64,000 nt of DNA from assembly GCA_027579435.1 (NCBI GenBank), contig JANBPK010000708.1, positions 124,001 through 188,000 of the forward strand. Direction: 5' to 3'. The notes beneath the pieces are model-generated. The model saw only the letters and a list, made by a program, of their open reading frames with translations, was not told the DNA's origin and did not search any database. Both the position numbers and the translations under genes were made by a program. This stretch comes from Candolleomyces eurysporus. Taxonomy: Eukaryota; Basidiomycota; Agaricomycetes; Agaricales; Psathyrellaceae. Positions 44,690 through 57,279 of this stretch are shown one piece after another. Numbering within the stretch: position 1 is the first letter of the stretch; every line of letters starts with the position of its first letter.

Positions 44690-45343
44690 GATTGTGGATG
44701 GGAAGATATCAGCNGGGGGGGAGAATGACAGGCCATTTCTTAAGTATCACGACGGGGGCGAACGAAACCTGCCTCAAATTGGGGGAAGGCTTATGCTTTC
44801 CCGATTGAGAATTTCGTTTGTTTGAGAGCGAATTTGGCCATTGCTACGAATTGTCCATTTCTGGGCTCAAAGGAATGGATTGGAAGTATACAAGTCTGCG
44901 TCCTCATTCCAAAGGGCGTCATCANNATGCGTTTCACGTCCCCCGACGGGTCACGGNGGATATGCCTGGCCTTGGAGCGGATAATCGTTCAAGGAAATGA
45001 GCGCAGGGTCTAACCAGGGTCGTCGGGTCGTGAGCCGCATGTCTGATGGCATCACGGCTTCTCCGGCCAGCCCTGTGTACACCTTTGATCATGTGATTCA
45101 GTTTGCCACCTGTGTTTGCTTGTGCTTGTGTTGATCTGTGGCCGTAGACAAAGCAGAAAGTGAACATCGACAGCAACGACGAGCTCAACGACGACGAAGG
45201 ACCGCCCGCAACGGCGACGACATTCAAGCCATCAACGGTGAAGATACGCCTCAAGGATATCGCCATAGAACATCACTTGCGCCTTCAGTGGCTCGAGGGC
45301 TGATTCTAGCTCCTATAGATCCCCATACTTTGGCCCCCAGGTT
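44690..45343. other. Intergenic, divergent promoters
   Basis: About 650 bases between the DUF6593-like gene and the kinase gene. Open frames here (for example 45138-45398) overlap each other on both strands and lack recognisable content. An extra 5' exon of the kinase gene cannot be excluded. Confidence 0.35.
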
Positions 45344-48300
45344 ATGGCTCATCAACGTCGCTCACCCCAGCAAAGAACGCCTCCGACGACCAGCCTGAAG
45401 CCCTCATCTCGTAGAAAGTACCCCCTTCGACGAGCCCATTCTCGAACCTCCTCCCGCAGCCTGGCTGCAGAGTTCATATCTTCCCCCGTACCAAATCGAC
45501 CTGTCCTGGTCCCTCTGCACAACCTCCGTCGTCTACAGTCCCGAGCATTGCTCCCCGACAGCGGTACNGAGAAGGATACGAGAATGCGCGAGTCAAGTCA
45601 CCCGGTCCAGGTTGGAGTCAAACGGAAACGCGTCGCGAGCACTAATGAGAACGCGCATGGTCATGGCCGTCCGACGCGTAGTTCCCACAAAAGAAAACGG
45701 TCCACCATCACAATCACGAAGCANTACACCAGCACCAGCGAAGATAGCGAGTCAGAGGCCAGTGAAATGGAGCTTGATCCACCCTCAAGACAATGCTCAA
45801 GTCAGACTGACTCGGGCGAGGAAATGGAGGGTGATGAAGAGGACGAGGACCAAGAGGATGACGAGGATGACTCTAGTGAGTTTTTGTATCCTACTTTGGG
45901 TATACACAATGCTCAGTTGTTTTTAGCCGATGATTATTTGCTCTATTCAGCTCAATATTCTCAACTCAACCGACTCAAGAAGGGTGATCTGGTCCGACTC
46001 TATAAAGTCGGAAATCTCCCTGAAGATCCTGAATTAATGACCAAGGCGGAAATCATTCAAGTCATCCTCGATGCACGAGACGAGGAGGCTGCCTCGTTGC
46101 CGCCGTCTTCGCCACCAGGNAGGTCATCGGACTACTCCAGTGACGATGGAAACGTGGCTGGCGATGAAGAGGAGCCATCCTCCGGTTCGCTTCCCTCCCC
46201 CCTGCGCCGGCGTGTTACGATGAACACCATTGTCAAGTCCCCACCCAGNCCCATCAAAGGCCGAAGCATGTCGCTTGGAAATGTTCTTCAATCGAATGCN
46301 AATGGAACCGTCCCATCTTTGAAACGGAAAGGCTCATTAAGAATCAACACAGACACACTTTCCAAGTACGTCTTTCAGTTGTGTATCATCTAGTCCTTTT
46401 TAAATTTACCACTTGATTAGACAAAGAACTTCCAATCGGTCATCTCCGAGCACATCTACGGCCGCCACATCAACCGTCGGCCGGACATTCCCTTTCCACC
46501 AACTCAGATCAAGAAAAGTTTCAGCGCCTACGCCTGTCGATGTTCGNACCCCAACTTCAGCAAACAGCAAAGGGAAGGGAAAAGGAAAGGCNAAGCAAGT
46601 GGAGTTCACAGACGAAGCTGCTCCTACGAAGTCTGGCTCATCATCAAAGCGGCATAGCAAGGAGAAGGAGCGGGATGTTCAGCCCTCTGCCGTGGATGAA
46701 AGCGACCTAACCGAACTNGACGAGCTNCCGCAACTAAGTCCTCGTCGACTGCGTAGCAAGGACAGGGAGCAACCCCGCTCCTCACAAGACGGTCACCACG
46801 ACCCGGAAAGCACCCCGACTGCGAAACGAAANGGAAAAGTCCGAGCTCAACCAAGGTCTTCAGACGAACAAGGTCGTNCTGCGCACAAACCTGTTCGAAT
46901 TACGCCTATGCGCAGGGCAAAAGGGAAAATCAAGAGCTTGAGGGAATCTGATCTGGAGGTGCCTAGTCAGGAGGAGGAGGGCAAGGAGGACGAAGAGGAT
47001 GTGGAAGAGGATGNNNTGNGGNAGAGGAGAGCGAGGAGGAGCTTGAAGAATCCCAGCAGGAAGAGGAAGAGGAAGAAGTTGAAGAGCCAGAGGACGTCGA
47101 CGAAGAAAATGAAGTTGACGAACTTGTCTCCATAGCATCTCTNACCCCACCGCCGCTCTCAAAGAAGGCTCGTCAAACACCAATGCGACAGCGTCTNAGA
47201 CAGCGACGTGGCAATAGCTGCGAGGCCAATCAAGGCGACGACGAGTACGAGGANGAAGAGGANGAAGCAGAGGCCCCGGACGTTGACGATGATGACGAGG
47301 TGACAATTACTGTCGAAGAGCCCAGGAGGCTCAGAAATGGCAAGGTCGTTGGTGATGAAGATGTTCACATGGANACAGCCGATGAAATCATTGACGAAGA
47401 CGAATCTGGGGTGGATGACGAGGTGGAGGAAGACGTGGAAGAGAGCGACCAAGTTGCAGAGGAGGAGCCTGATGAAGACGAGGTAATGGAAGATGACGAC
47501 GGTGAGCAGTGGTTCCCTTCAACTCGAAAAGCGTCTCTGACCTTGTTGTTCACAGTGGACCTGACCGCCGCAACTACCAAGTCCTTGACCCGCCTTCGGA
47601 AAAATGACCTCGTGCGGCTCTGNGAGAGTCGCAACCTCGAACCAGTTGGTAACAAGCGGGACCTCGCTGAAGCCCTTCTGCAATGGAGGGACCGCTANGC
47701 CACCGGTTTTTCGTCNCCATCCTCGACTGGNACCGTACGACCGCCCTCAACAACGAGGCGCGGAAGGAAGACACGGTCCAGCGCATCCACTGTTCCCGTC
47801 CTCCTTCGATCTCACCAGATCCACACTGATGAACCTCGAACGCCAGCAGTGCCTGGGAANGAGAAAGAAGAAGAGTTGGAACTTGATCTCGAGAGCCTGG
47901 GCTTGGAAGACCGCGAAATCCCCCCAGAGAAGATCACGAAGTTGGAGAAGATTGGCAGTGGTGGCTTCAAGGACGTGTTCATCGGCAAGTTCAAAGGTCG
48001 TCGTATTGCCATCGCTGAGTTCCGTGGGACGCTGAGTGCAAGTGAGTATCTTAGTGATTGGGTTACAGTATCTGGTTTTAACATCTTGTCAGTGGATATC
48101 AAGGAGTTAAAGCTCCTGGGAGGATTCGACCACCCTAATATTGTTCGCTTCGTACGTGTCAGTCAAGTCTATCAATCGATCTGTTCCCTTACCCTTGGTT
48201 TCTAGCTCGGCGTTAGTATTCCGGAGAACACGAAGGAAACTCCAGTGATGATTGTCAGCGAGCTATGCTCAAATGGCGATCTTTTCGACTACATTCGGAA

Positions 48301-49009
48301 TGTCAATGCTCCAAGTCTGCACAAAGTGGTATGTCGTTTGTTTTCTGTTGACAGGATATTGATCTAACACCGATACGACAGTTGCGCATGATGTTCGACA
48401 TCGCTTCTGGCTTGGAGTATTTGCACATGCGGACACCCTCTGTGATTCACCGCGACTGCAAATCATCAAATATCCTCATCACCGCCAAGGGAATTGCCAA
48501 AATCGCAGACTTTGGCCTTGCCAAGGTGAAGGAATCAACTCGTTCAATGGTCCGCAGTCTCGTGGGGACCGTGAACTGGCAGGCTCCCGAGTTATGGACC
48601 GCCCATCCATGCTACAACCACAAGGTTGACGTCTTTTCCTGTGCGATGGTCTTTTGGGAAATGCTTCAATGGCATTTACCCAACAAACAGTTCCCATGGG
48701 AGGTAAGCCTTGTTGTAAATGCCACTTTCTGACAGTTCAAAAAAAACTGAATATGTGTCACAGGGGATGAACGAGCATGCCATCTATGATGTAGTGGGCG
48801 CGAAGAAACAACGGTATGTCTCCTTTTTCTCTAGTTCCCGGCAGTTAATTAAATTTGACTTTTCTAGACCTTCCGTTGCTGGCCTTCGAAAACAATGGTG
48901 CCCTGAGGTTGTAGACCTCATAGATCGTATGTGGGCACAGGATCCACGCGACCGCCCGACAATGACTGAAGTGGTACAATCTCTTCGGGAGTTGGTCAGT
49001 CGATATTGA
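45344..49009 (+). CDS. Atypical TKL-like protein kinase with acidic N-terminus and two SAP-like segments
   Basis: Large multi-exon gene. The N-terminal about 700 residues are basic/acidic low complexity (nuclear-like, including runs of Glu/Asp). Two similar helical segments lie in them: [20 protein letters not shown] (about 45961-46080) and [13 protein letters not shown] (about 47581-47690); both resemble SAP DNA-binding motifs. The kinase domain starts [20 protein letters not shown] at 47933. Beta-3 reads [10 protein letters not shown], with Ala where Lys is usual. The rest is complete: [62 protein letters not shown], and DPRDRPTM. It ends LRELVSRY, stop 49009. A cluster of Ns at 47014-47021 disturbs one frame. 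Start codon moderately certain. Confidence 0.75.
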
Positions 49010-49314
49010 GTGACATGGACCACGGACACAATGCATTATTTTATCTATTCGCACTTTCATTCCACTAATCCATTCACACTGCGCATCATTCGTACATAGG
49101 TAGTCTCATCTTTGGGGCTCTCTTCAATTATTCGACATTAGAATACCGTTTTCTCCTTTTTTGTAAGGGTATTATTCTCAAGCATCCTATATATTTGTCA
49201 TTTTTTTTCATGTGTTCGACGCGGTTTTTGTCGAAAGCAAGTTAAACGGTGTACTAGTACATGTTTGGTTTCCAATCGCAACTAAATGATACATATTTCA
49301 AAATACGAATGAGT
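49010..49314. other. Intergenic, convergent 3' ends
   Basis: About 300 AT-rich bases between the stops of the kinase and the minus-strand gene. Only 3' UTR is expected. Confidence 0.4.
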
Positions 49315-51487
49315 TCATTGCATCCTTTCTCTCTTGAACTTTGACACTTTCTTTGGCGATTCGGGGGTCGTGTTTCTTGGATTACTGTCTGCAGGGGTCC
49401 CGGCTTTCTGGGGTGGTCTCGACTCTCGAACGGTCGTGGCTAAGACCGTCGGTGGTCGTTCTGGTCGAGTTGACCTCCTTTCTACAACTGGCGCAGGGGC
49501 TGGGAGAGGTAGCTGCGAAAGTGGCTGGGGTTTCCCAGTAGGGCGAGGGAATGACGGCGACTCCACAATCATGGAGAAGACCGGCGGAGATGTGGCTGCA
49601 GAGCCACTCGCTGCTGAAGGAGGAGGCGCGAATGACGGTGAGTCAATGGTGACAGGCTCTAAGGTAGCATTGATCGGTGCAGGGGAGGTGAGGGGACTCG
49701 CGCCTTTGGGAGAAGACCTCCCTTGATGGGTAATCGGCGTACTGGACTCTGAAGGTGTCTCCGCTACCTGAGAAGGTCGACCCGCCGCGAGGCGAGAGAG
49801 TTTGAATTTGGACGCCGGGACTTTGGTGGGCAGAGGAGGGAGTTTGTTTGGATCCTCCCGCAGTCCGAGTGCGGTGACAGTTTCTGTCGGGTTGGCGGTC
49901 GATGTGGAGGCATCTTCTTTGGGTAGGACGTAGATGGGATCGCCGTTCGGTCCAATGTTATAGATTTCACCCTTTTTGAGGAGCTCCAAAACTTCTCGCA
50001 TGGCATCGTCTTCGGCCTCACTAGCACTGTCGTCCTCCCCTCCAACCAAGCTTCCATCCGAATCCAGCTTCCCTCTTCTGATGGCATTTTGCATAGTGCG
50101 GGCAGAAGCGGCCGGTACGATAAAGTCGCTAGCAGCCTGGGAAGGATTGGTGGCGCCATATGCAGAGACTAGACGGTTCGCGCGATAATGGGATATGGCG
50201 GGTTTGAGCGAGTCACCCTTTGATATCCCTAGGGTATCTTCCTACAGAGATATGAGCAAGTAGGTTTCATTCAAGCATAGTAGAGACATACTGTATTATG
50301 TTCAGTGCCCGCATCTGAGGTTGATTGTATGAGAGAGGCCGCGTCCTGCCCAATCGTCCCTCGCTTTCGATGATATTCGAGTTCGACTTGCCGTTGCAAA
50401 GTCGCTTGGTCAAAGTCGACTTCTTCTTCCAATTCATTATCACTTTCTTGTTCATTGTCCGATGAAGGAGGACTAGGAGGCGGAGGGGAGTGTCGACGGA
50501 GGTTGGCGAGGGAAATGAAACTATTCTCTTCCACGTCCGTCTCTGATTCATCGTCAGAGTCCTTCTGTGGCTCTGGTGGCTTCAATAAATTGGCAATTCC
50601 TGCCGGCCGTCGCTCGACTACATTCATCTTCATCGTTTGGTTATCGGCCACCTTTTCAGATAGTAAATTGGGACGTTTCATCGGCTGAATTCTCCCTGGA
50701 GAAACGTCCCCCCAAGCTTGGTCCTCTTTGACCGGAGAGAATAACTGAGGTGAGTCGGAAAAGGTGACATTCTTCTTCTTGAATGGCGAGGCAGACCTTC
50801 TCCTGGCCTCTTCCTGTTCATCTCTGATACGTTGCTCCTCTTTAGCCTTTTCTTCCTGCTGCTTGGATTCTGCCATATTTAGAAGCAAGGCCTTGCCCAT
50901 TTTCTTCTGCATCTCCTTTGCACGTTGGAGGCGTTCCTTCTCGTTCGCAGCAGCCTCCTTCTGCTGCCGAACAGCTTCCGACAGCTGTTCTTTCTCTGTG
51001 TGCCTCTGCTTCTGCTCTTCCTGGTGCTCCTCTTGCTCCAAGGCATCGAGGATGCGGTTTCGTTGCAGACGGAGACGTTCGCGGACAGCATCTGAGACCT
51101 TATCCAACGAGACGAGGGGTTGAGGATCAAAGAAGACGGAATCATCGGCCTGAGACGATTGTAGAGGCTCCGTTATATCGATGATGGGCAATCCTTCCTC
51201 GTTGAGTAGCTGTAAACAACCCAAAGTTTCTAATCAATATTTCCTCTGGCCGTGGGGATGGGCATACCTCACCCCGTTCATTCCTCACTGGGGTAAAGTC
51301 CTTCCCAGCGTCATATCCCACTATCTCTCCGAGTTTCTCGGTGAGTCTTGTGATAGCCTCTGGTGATAACTTGGTCTGGGGATCATCTTTGGTGATGGTC
51401 TCGATTAACGAGCGAAATGCTGGCCAAATATTAGAGGGGCATCAATTTATTCTGCAGATACACACCTTTCTCCCCCTCGTTGGCCAT
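49315..51487 (-). CDS. DUF3835/URI (Bud27)-like protein, tentative
   Basis: Reconstructed start MANEGEK at 51487, intron GTGTGTATC to TTGGCCAG, then AFRSLIETITKDDPQTKLSP and KLGEIVGYDAGKDFTPVRNE. A second intron joins LLNEEGLPIIDITEPLQSSQ. A long charged helix follows (QEEQKQRHTEKEQLSEAVRQ, with heptads), then KKKNVTFSDSPQLFSPVKED and MNVVERRPAGIANLLKP. An acidic part gives FDQATLQRQVELEYHRKRG. After an intron comes EDTLGISKGDSLKPAISHYR and SDFIVPAASARTMQNAIRR. A Pro/Ser-rich tail ends KKVSKFKRERMQ, stop 49315. The coiled coil, VVER..PAG segment and final KFKRER recall fungal URI/DUF3835 proteins, which act as prefoldin-like RNA polymerase assembly factors. I hold this name loosely because an N-terminal prefoldin domain is not clear. 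Confidence 0.5.
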
Positions 51488-51661
51488 CGCTGTAGATAGA
51501 GAGGACGAAAGCAGAGCCCCAGCGGCCACTCGGACAGATAGAATTGTTATGAGGTAATAGTTTGGAAGACAAGGTTTCGCACAACAACCTGGACGCGGTG
51601 TCACGCCTGTGACCAAACGCGCCTCGTCACGCACGCGTCCCTTCAGCATCTAGCACTCAAC
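51488..51661. promoter_or_regulatory. Short divergent promoter, DUF3835-like / CTF18
   Basis: Only about 174 bases separate two outward-facing start codons, so the two genes probably share one promoter. It is GC-rich near 51590-51650 and has no TATA box. Confidence 0.5.
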
Positions 51662-54600
51662 ATGGCCACCTTCGTCTCCAACGGGCTGCTAGGCTCGACA
51701 TCTAGCGGATTTGGAGAATCCTCACTTCTATCACTGGAGCCCAATGGACTCCTTGCAGAGCTTCCACCATCCAGGGCTGAAGAATCGTCACCGCGTTCGC
51801 TGGGTGGTTTCGGGCTGCAAAGCAATGGCTTGCTGGAGGATTTAGGCTTGGGCACGTTTGGTATGAAAACATTTCGTCTTCTTCTGTAGGGAGAATCTAA
51901 ATTCACGCGCTCAAAGCTTCCAGTTCAAGCTCAAGTTCGGCGCTGGAGCAACCCGATCTGGATTACCAGACCGACCCTCCAACCATCTCAGAACTACTTG
52001 GGGTTCCATCTGAAATTGGGGACCTACCCCCTTCCACGAGAAACAACTCTACAGTACGAGCGATGACATTCAATGGCAAGGCTCTGTTCTTCAAGCGCAA
52101 GACTCCCCAACGAAAACCCGACTCAGTAGGTCATTCTGGTGACCCAGCTATACCCAACTGACATGGCCTCCGAAGGACTCAACAAGAAGGATGGGCAACC
52201 TTCTCGATATACCGATACATCGACTACTAGATACCCTTGCTATCAGCAAAGCCGAAGAAATTCGTACAGAGTAAGCTTGACCTCGGTTCTGTTATAAGTT
52301 TGCTAACCATCTGTCAGAGCCACACGACCCCGGCAAAAGTCTGAAGCCGACTCCCAGGTGGAAGAAGAACTTTGGGTAGATCGGTATAGGCCAAGAAAGT
52401 TCACAGACTTGCTGGGCAATGAGCGTGTCGCTCGAGACGCTATGACTTGGCTGAAACAATGGGATTGGTGCGTATTTGGCCGCAGCAGGAAGGGTAGCAA
52501 ACGTCAGAATAACCACGAGGACGGCGCTCCCGAAGATGAGTACCATCGTCCACGGGAAAAGGTGCGCACATGTGCCCCAGTTTCCTTGTGTTTCTTGCTG
52601 AGAGACTTTCGGATAGTTCCTTCTCTTGTCCGGTCCACCTGGACTTGGGAAGACGACCCTCGGTCATGTCATTGCTCGCCAGGCCGGCTACGAAGTGATG
52701 GAGATTAACGCAAGGTAGCTCTCAACCTCCACCTCTGACAACGACATCTAATAGATGGTTCAGTGATGCTCGGTCTGGTCAAGTCGTCGATGATCGAATA
52801 CGACCGACATTAGAAGCTGGTTCCACAGTGGGCAGCACAAAACCTGTGCTCTTGATAATTGATGAAATAGATGGTGCCACTGGCAGTGGCGAGGCTGTAC
52901 GTTTTCCCTACGATGGCGACCTGAGCAGGAACTCACCCCAACTCAGACTAATACCTTTATCCACAAACTTGTGCAATTGACGCAAGTCAAGCCTAAGAAA
53001 CGTGAGCCATGATGCTCGGTCTTGCTTTGGCAATCCTGACATTCATGAACATTTTTCCAGAAAGAGGTGGAAAGCGAGATCCTCGGGTCACTCGACCAAT
53101 CTTGAGACCCATTATATGCATTTGCAACGACGGGAATGCCAGCTCCATAGCGAAGCTGCGCCCTCACGCCCTTCATATCAGGTTCTCGAAGCCCTCTGAC
53201 ATTCACACAGTTAAGAGGCTCCGAGAGATCTGTGCAGTCGAAGCCTTGAAAGCGGACTCACGAGCACTCACCACGCTCGTGGGTGTGGCGCGAGGAGACC
53301 TTCGAGGTTGCCTCAACACACTCCAGGTAACTCTACAACCTCTTGCATTGTCCGTCAACTTACGCTGGCGATGTATCAGTTTATCAAAGCGAAACGAGAG
53401 GAGGTGACTGAGGCGGTCATCCGCAAAGCTACCTTTGGAATGAAGGAGGCCGAAAATTCTGTTCAAAGCGTCCTCAACAGCCTTTTCAGCCCACTATCCA
53501 AAAAGCGCGTCAAGGAGCTTGGGCTGACTGAACAAGAGGAAGGAAAATACGTGGCTCGTCTCTACCAAGAAATCGACGGTTCTGGAAGGGAGAGTGCTAT
53601 TGCCACAGGTCGGTTTGAACGTTCACTCTTCGTTCATTAGCTCAATCTCGTGTAGGCTGCTTTGGTCATTACGCTACCCTCCGAAACTACGATGCCAATC
53701 TTTCTAGGCATGAAAAGGGTAGCGAATGGCTCGTTACGTTCGACCTAATTTCGGCCTCGATGTACGGCGATGCGGACTTCACATTGGCCCACTATCTGCC
53801 TTACTTCATTATCCCATTTTTCCCTCTCTTCCAGGAGAGAGGCGGCGAGCGAGTAGAACGGAACCAAGCCGATTGGGAGGCAAGTCATCACCCCATACCA
53901 GCACTATTCGCTGTCGCTCACTAAATTTGACAGCATTTACAAACCACCAAGGCCAACGAAGAGATTTACAAGACCTTGGTTCGTGGGTTACGTGCAGCAG
54001 CAGTTCGCCACGGCGGCGACTTTAGACATCTNGGGGGGCACCCCTGTCGTGCAGTTAGAGTTGGCACCACTCCTCAATAGACTCATCTCACCACCGCTTC
54101 GGCCAGTGAGTCTACCTAGCACCTCGTCTTCCTTCGAACGCCACTCAAACGTGTTTTGTGCTGCCAGGTCAATAGTCAAATCATCAAACCTGAAGAGAAA
54201 GCCGTTCTGGATCGTTTGGTTAGTATTATGACTGCACTCGAATTACGTTTCGTCCGAGAACGAAGTGAAGAGGGTCAACTTTCGTATCGATTAGACCCGT
54301 AAGTTGCTACGCCACGTTTATTGCTCGGCTCACTCAACTCTGCCTTTGGTTTAGGCCAATAGATGTCTTTGTTACCTATGACGGTAAACGCGCGTCCGAT
54401 ATCGCTGTGTCGCGCTACGCGGTCCGCCACATCGTCGCCACTGAAGTTGATGCGAAGCTCGCGGACAGAGAAAACGATGTCGTTGAGAAAGGGAAGCGCG
54501 GTAAACACCATTTCTTTGGGCAGTCCACTGAAGCCTCGTTAGTACTCGTTTCACTACCCAGTATACATTGTCTTCTAACACCTTAATTAGGTCTACCGCT

Positions 54601-54924
54601 AGCCCTAGTAAGCGAGCCAGAGGCGACGAGGACGGGGATAGGTCCTCTCACGTCAAGAAAGCCAGGCTTGAGCCCATCGATATTGCAGACAGGGTAACCT
54701 CACTTTTTCTCTGTATCCCCGTTACAGGGCGACTGATTTTCAAATTGATTTAGCCTCCCACAGATTTCTTCGGCCGCTCCATACCCATTTCAAATAACCA
54801 GAAAAGTAAACCAATCAGTCGCAAAGGTTCTTCAGAGGACAAGACGCATCGAATTAGCTACAAGTTTGCAGAAGGTAATTCTGCTGCTGTTAGGAAGCCA
54901 GTCAAAGTCGGCTATTTTTTGTGA
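51662..54924 (+). CDS. CTF18: Ctf18, large subunit of the alternative PCNA clamp loader
   Basis: Ctf18-RFC loads PCNA and supports sister-chromatid cohesion and replication checkpoint signalling in the nucleus. The start at 51662 gives [12 protein letters not shown]. Exons include [37 protein letters not shown] and the RFC-box WDWCVFGR. Walker A is [18 protein letters not shown] at about 52630-52670; then [15 protein letters not shown]. Walker B is [15 protein letters not shown]. Downstream: [72 protein letters not shown] and the long C-terminal domain. It ends [20 protein letters not shown] and KPVKVGYFL, stop 54922-54924. A short conserved C-terminal segment fits the Ctf8/Dcc1-binding end. 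Around 12 short introns are present. Confidence 0.92.
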
Positions 54925-55617
54925 GGGTGCGAGGTTTGCAAGTGTATCATTTAGTGCGATTTCTATCTGTATCATCTGTAGCTTACTGTATTCACCGTAG
55001 TCATTTCTCTCAGTAGCTGCTCTCGAGCGAGCGTTTTGCTATCAGACTTGGGCCGTGATTTGGGTACGAGAGCAGTTCTCAAGCTTCATGCCGAGTTCCG
55101 CCAGACTAGGTTTTGGACTTGCCTTTTTGATCGAAGCTTGTCGATCTGAGACGGAAATGAACTTACCATCAGATGACTTTATTCTTCTGAAGGTTCGTCA
55201 AGCTCGAGCTCAATTCAAAAACTTCTAATTCCGGCCCCTTCGTCTAGTGCTGTATCGTCTTGGGCTGTATCCCATTCGTTCAACGAGTGAGCACTTTCGC
55301 CTGCTAGGACGCCTTTCGCAAGTCTGGGAAATCAGGACATTCTTTTTTAGTTGAGTTTCTGTCGGGCAAACGTCAGCTTTAACATACAAGAGGCTCCCAC
55401 CTGACAGGCTTCAGATCAAATGTAACCGAGCAGGGCGTTACTTGTGCTAAGTTGGTGTCAACCTAAGCTTCCCGGTGAGCGGCTTGCGACGGCTAACGCG
55501 TCGACACTGCGCTCATATTGGGATAACTAGTATCTATTGTCCATCCTCCCTCCTGCTAAGGCTGTTTCTCTATGACGAGTCGTCGCTAGTACCATAGGAT
55601 GGCCTCCTGCTGCGATG
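54925..55617. other. Intergenic, hydrophobin upstream region
   Basis: About 700 bases with no recognised exon. It contains the CTF18 3' UTR and upstream sequence of the first hydrophobin. Confidence 0.4.
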
Positions 55618-55624
55618 TATAAGA
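55618..55624 (+). promoter_or_regulatory. TATA box (TATAAGA) of hydrophobin 1
   Basis: TATAAGA lies 92 bases before the ATG at 55716. The second hydrophobin has TATAAAG at nearly the same distance. Strong TATA promoters are usual for hydrophobin genes. Confidence 0.5.
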
Positions 55625-55715
55625 AGACGGGTGAGCGAGAAGGAGAGGGCATCACACACAGCTCATCCATCCGAGCCAACCCAACCCGAGCCTTCCTCAA
55701 CCCCACAATTTTAAG

Positions 55716-56288
55716 ATGAAGTTCTTCTCTCAACTCATTTCTGGTGTTTCCGCCGTCTTGGTTGCGCTTCCGGTTCTGGCGAGCGCCACACCGGTCAATA
55801 CAGTACGTGTTTGCCCACACTGGCACCTTCGTCAACAAGATCTAAGATTGACCTCTCCTTGTCTTCCTTTCTTCTCAAAGAATATTGTCGAGAGGCAAAC
55901 CTTTCCAGGACTGGCTCCCATGGGCCAGTGTAATGCCGGTAGCATCCAATGCTGCAATTCGGTCAAATCGGTAATTGCGCTGCTTCTGATATGGATGGAT
56001 GGTACCCTGACATGGACGACGCGACAGTCGGTCGACCCTGACACCAACCTTTTGACGGGACTCCTCGGATTAGTCCTCAATCCACAGTCCTCGATTGGTT
56101 TGAGCTGCAGCCCATTCACCGGTATTGGGGCAGGTGGTAACGGCTGCAGCCAGCAGCCTGTTTGCTGCAACGGCAACACTTATGTACGTGGACTTTCCCC
56201 CTCACTCTATACATCTCTCCTCAGCTGGCTTTTCTAGGGCGCTGGACTCATCGTTCTAGGATGTGTCCCTTTGAATGTCGTGGCTTGA
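55716..56288 (+). CDS. Class I hydrophobin 1
   Basis: Small secreted protein that self-assembles at air-water surfaces to coat hyphae or fruiting tissue. Signal peptide MKFFSQLISGVSAVLVALPV, LASATP. Introns join VNT to NIVERQTFPGLAPMGQCNAG. The eight Cys follow the class I spacing: C-x6-CC (QCNAGSIQCC), C4 in IGLSCSPFTG, x12, C5 in NGCSQQPVCC and C8 in LIVLGCVPLNVVA. The last intron (GTACGTGG to TTTTCTAG) joins NTY to GAGLIVLG. Stop 56286-56288. The long hydrophobic C3-C4 loop (LLTGLLGLVLNPQSSIG) is typical of class I. Confidence 0.92.
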
Positions 56289-57189
56289 TCCTCTCTCACT
56301 GAGCATCAGCCTGGGCTTACGGGCCGTTTCCTTTTACTCCGCCTTCTGGAGAATGGACTTGTATATGCGCATAAACAACCGCTGTTAATTGATCCATTTC
56401 GTGTCTTTAGCTCGCTTGGTCGGTCGAAGAGGGACCTTATTCAGGCTTTGATCGCTACCGACTGAGGTGGAAGCTGCGATGTTTGGATGACCACCTTCCT
56501 TTTCTTCTTCCCAACTCTAAAGCGCCACAGACGGCTTCTCTCGATCATGCCTGAAGAGGGAATTCCCTGAGACATTGCATGACCTCCAGCTGGAGGCAGC
56601 GGCTCAGCCGAGGATAACCGCGTCTGTCTTGGGCCGGTATATTGCACGCCCCGGGTTGTCGTTGGCGTCAGAGAACATCGATCCGTGCTCTGATTTTGAT
56701 GAAAGCTTAGCGTGTCCAGGTCGCATTCTAAGGCGTGTCGTCGCCTCGAATTAACGATTTACTACAGAGTCATTCATCCTGCGGTTCGGGCCCAGGCCGC
56801 TCAGCGAGCAATGACTGGGACCTAGACTCGAGCACTTTTGCGAGAGACTTGCTTGGATCAACCTGCTTCGCCCATTTTTTGTGAGTGAAAACAACTCTAG
56901 GCCGCCGTCCACTCTCGATCCACAACTCGGCTATGAAGTTCTCGAATTTAGGAGCAATCAAGAAGCCGAAAATCGCGTTCTCGCGGAGTTCTGTGTCCAT
57001 CCATATACCTCTCAAATGGTCAGATACAGCTTGACACTTGCTTTTCTGGAAAGCCGATGTGGAGTCGGTGCCTCGGAAACTACGGCGGGCATGTCGGAAT
57101 CCAGATCAGGAAGATTAATTGCCAACATCGCTCGAGGACGTTGGCCTTGACCGGTGTCGAGCGGAGCTGTCTAGGTCGACGTGCTCAGG
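56289..57189. other. Spacer between hydrophobin genes
   Basis: About 900 bases. No exon was recognised; open frames lack domains. It carries the 3' UTR of the first and upstream sequence of the second hydrophobin. Confidence 0.4.
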
Positions 57190-57196
57190 TATAAAG
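57190..57196 (+). promoter_or_regulatory. TATA box (TATAAAG) of hydrophobin 2
   Basis: TATAAAG lies 84 bases before the ATG at 57280 and is followed by a pyrimidine-rich leader (CTTCTTAATCTTAACA just before the ATG). Confidence 0.55.
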
Positions 57197-57279
57197 GCAG
57201 CGCAGCCTTATCCCAAGTTCTCCATCCCCAGCCCTCTCAAGCACTTTTTCAGCATTCAACCCTCTTCTTAATCTTAACA

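Noticed and set aside
45138..45398. Arg-rich open frame upstream of the kinase as a separate gene
   Set aside because: It overlaps the better-supported kinase start in another frame and has no recognisable content. A 5' exon of the kinase remains possible.
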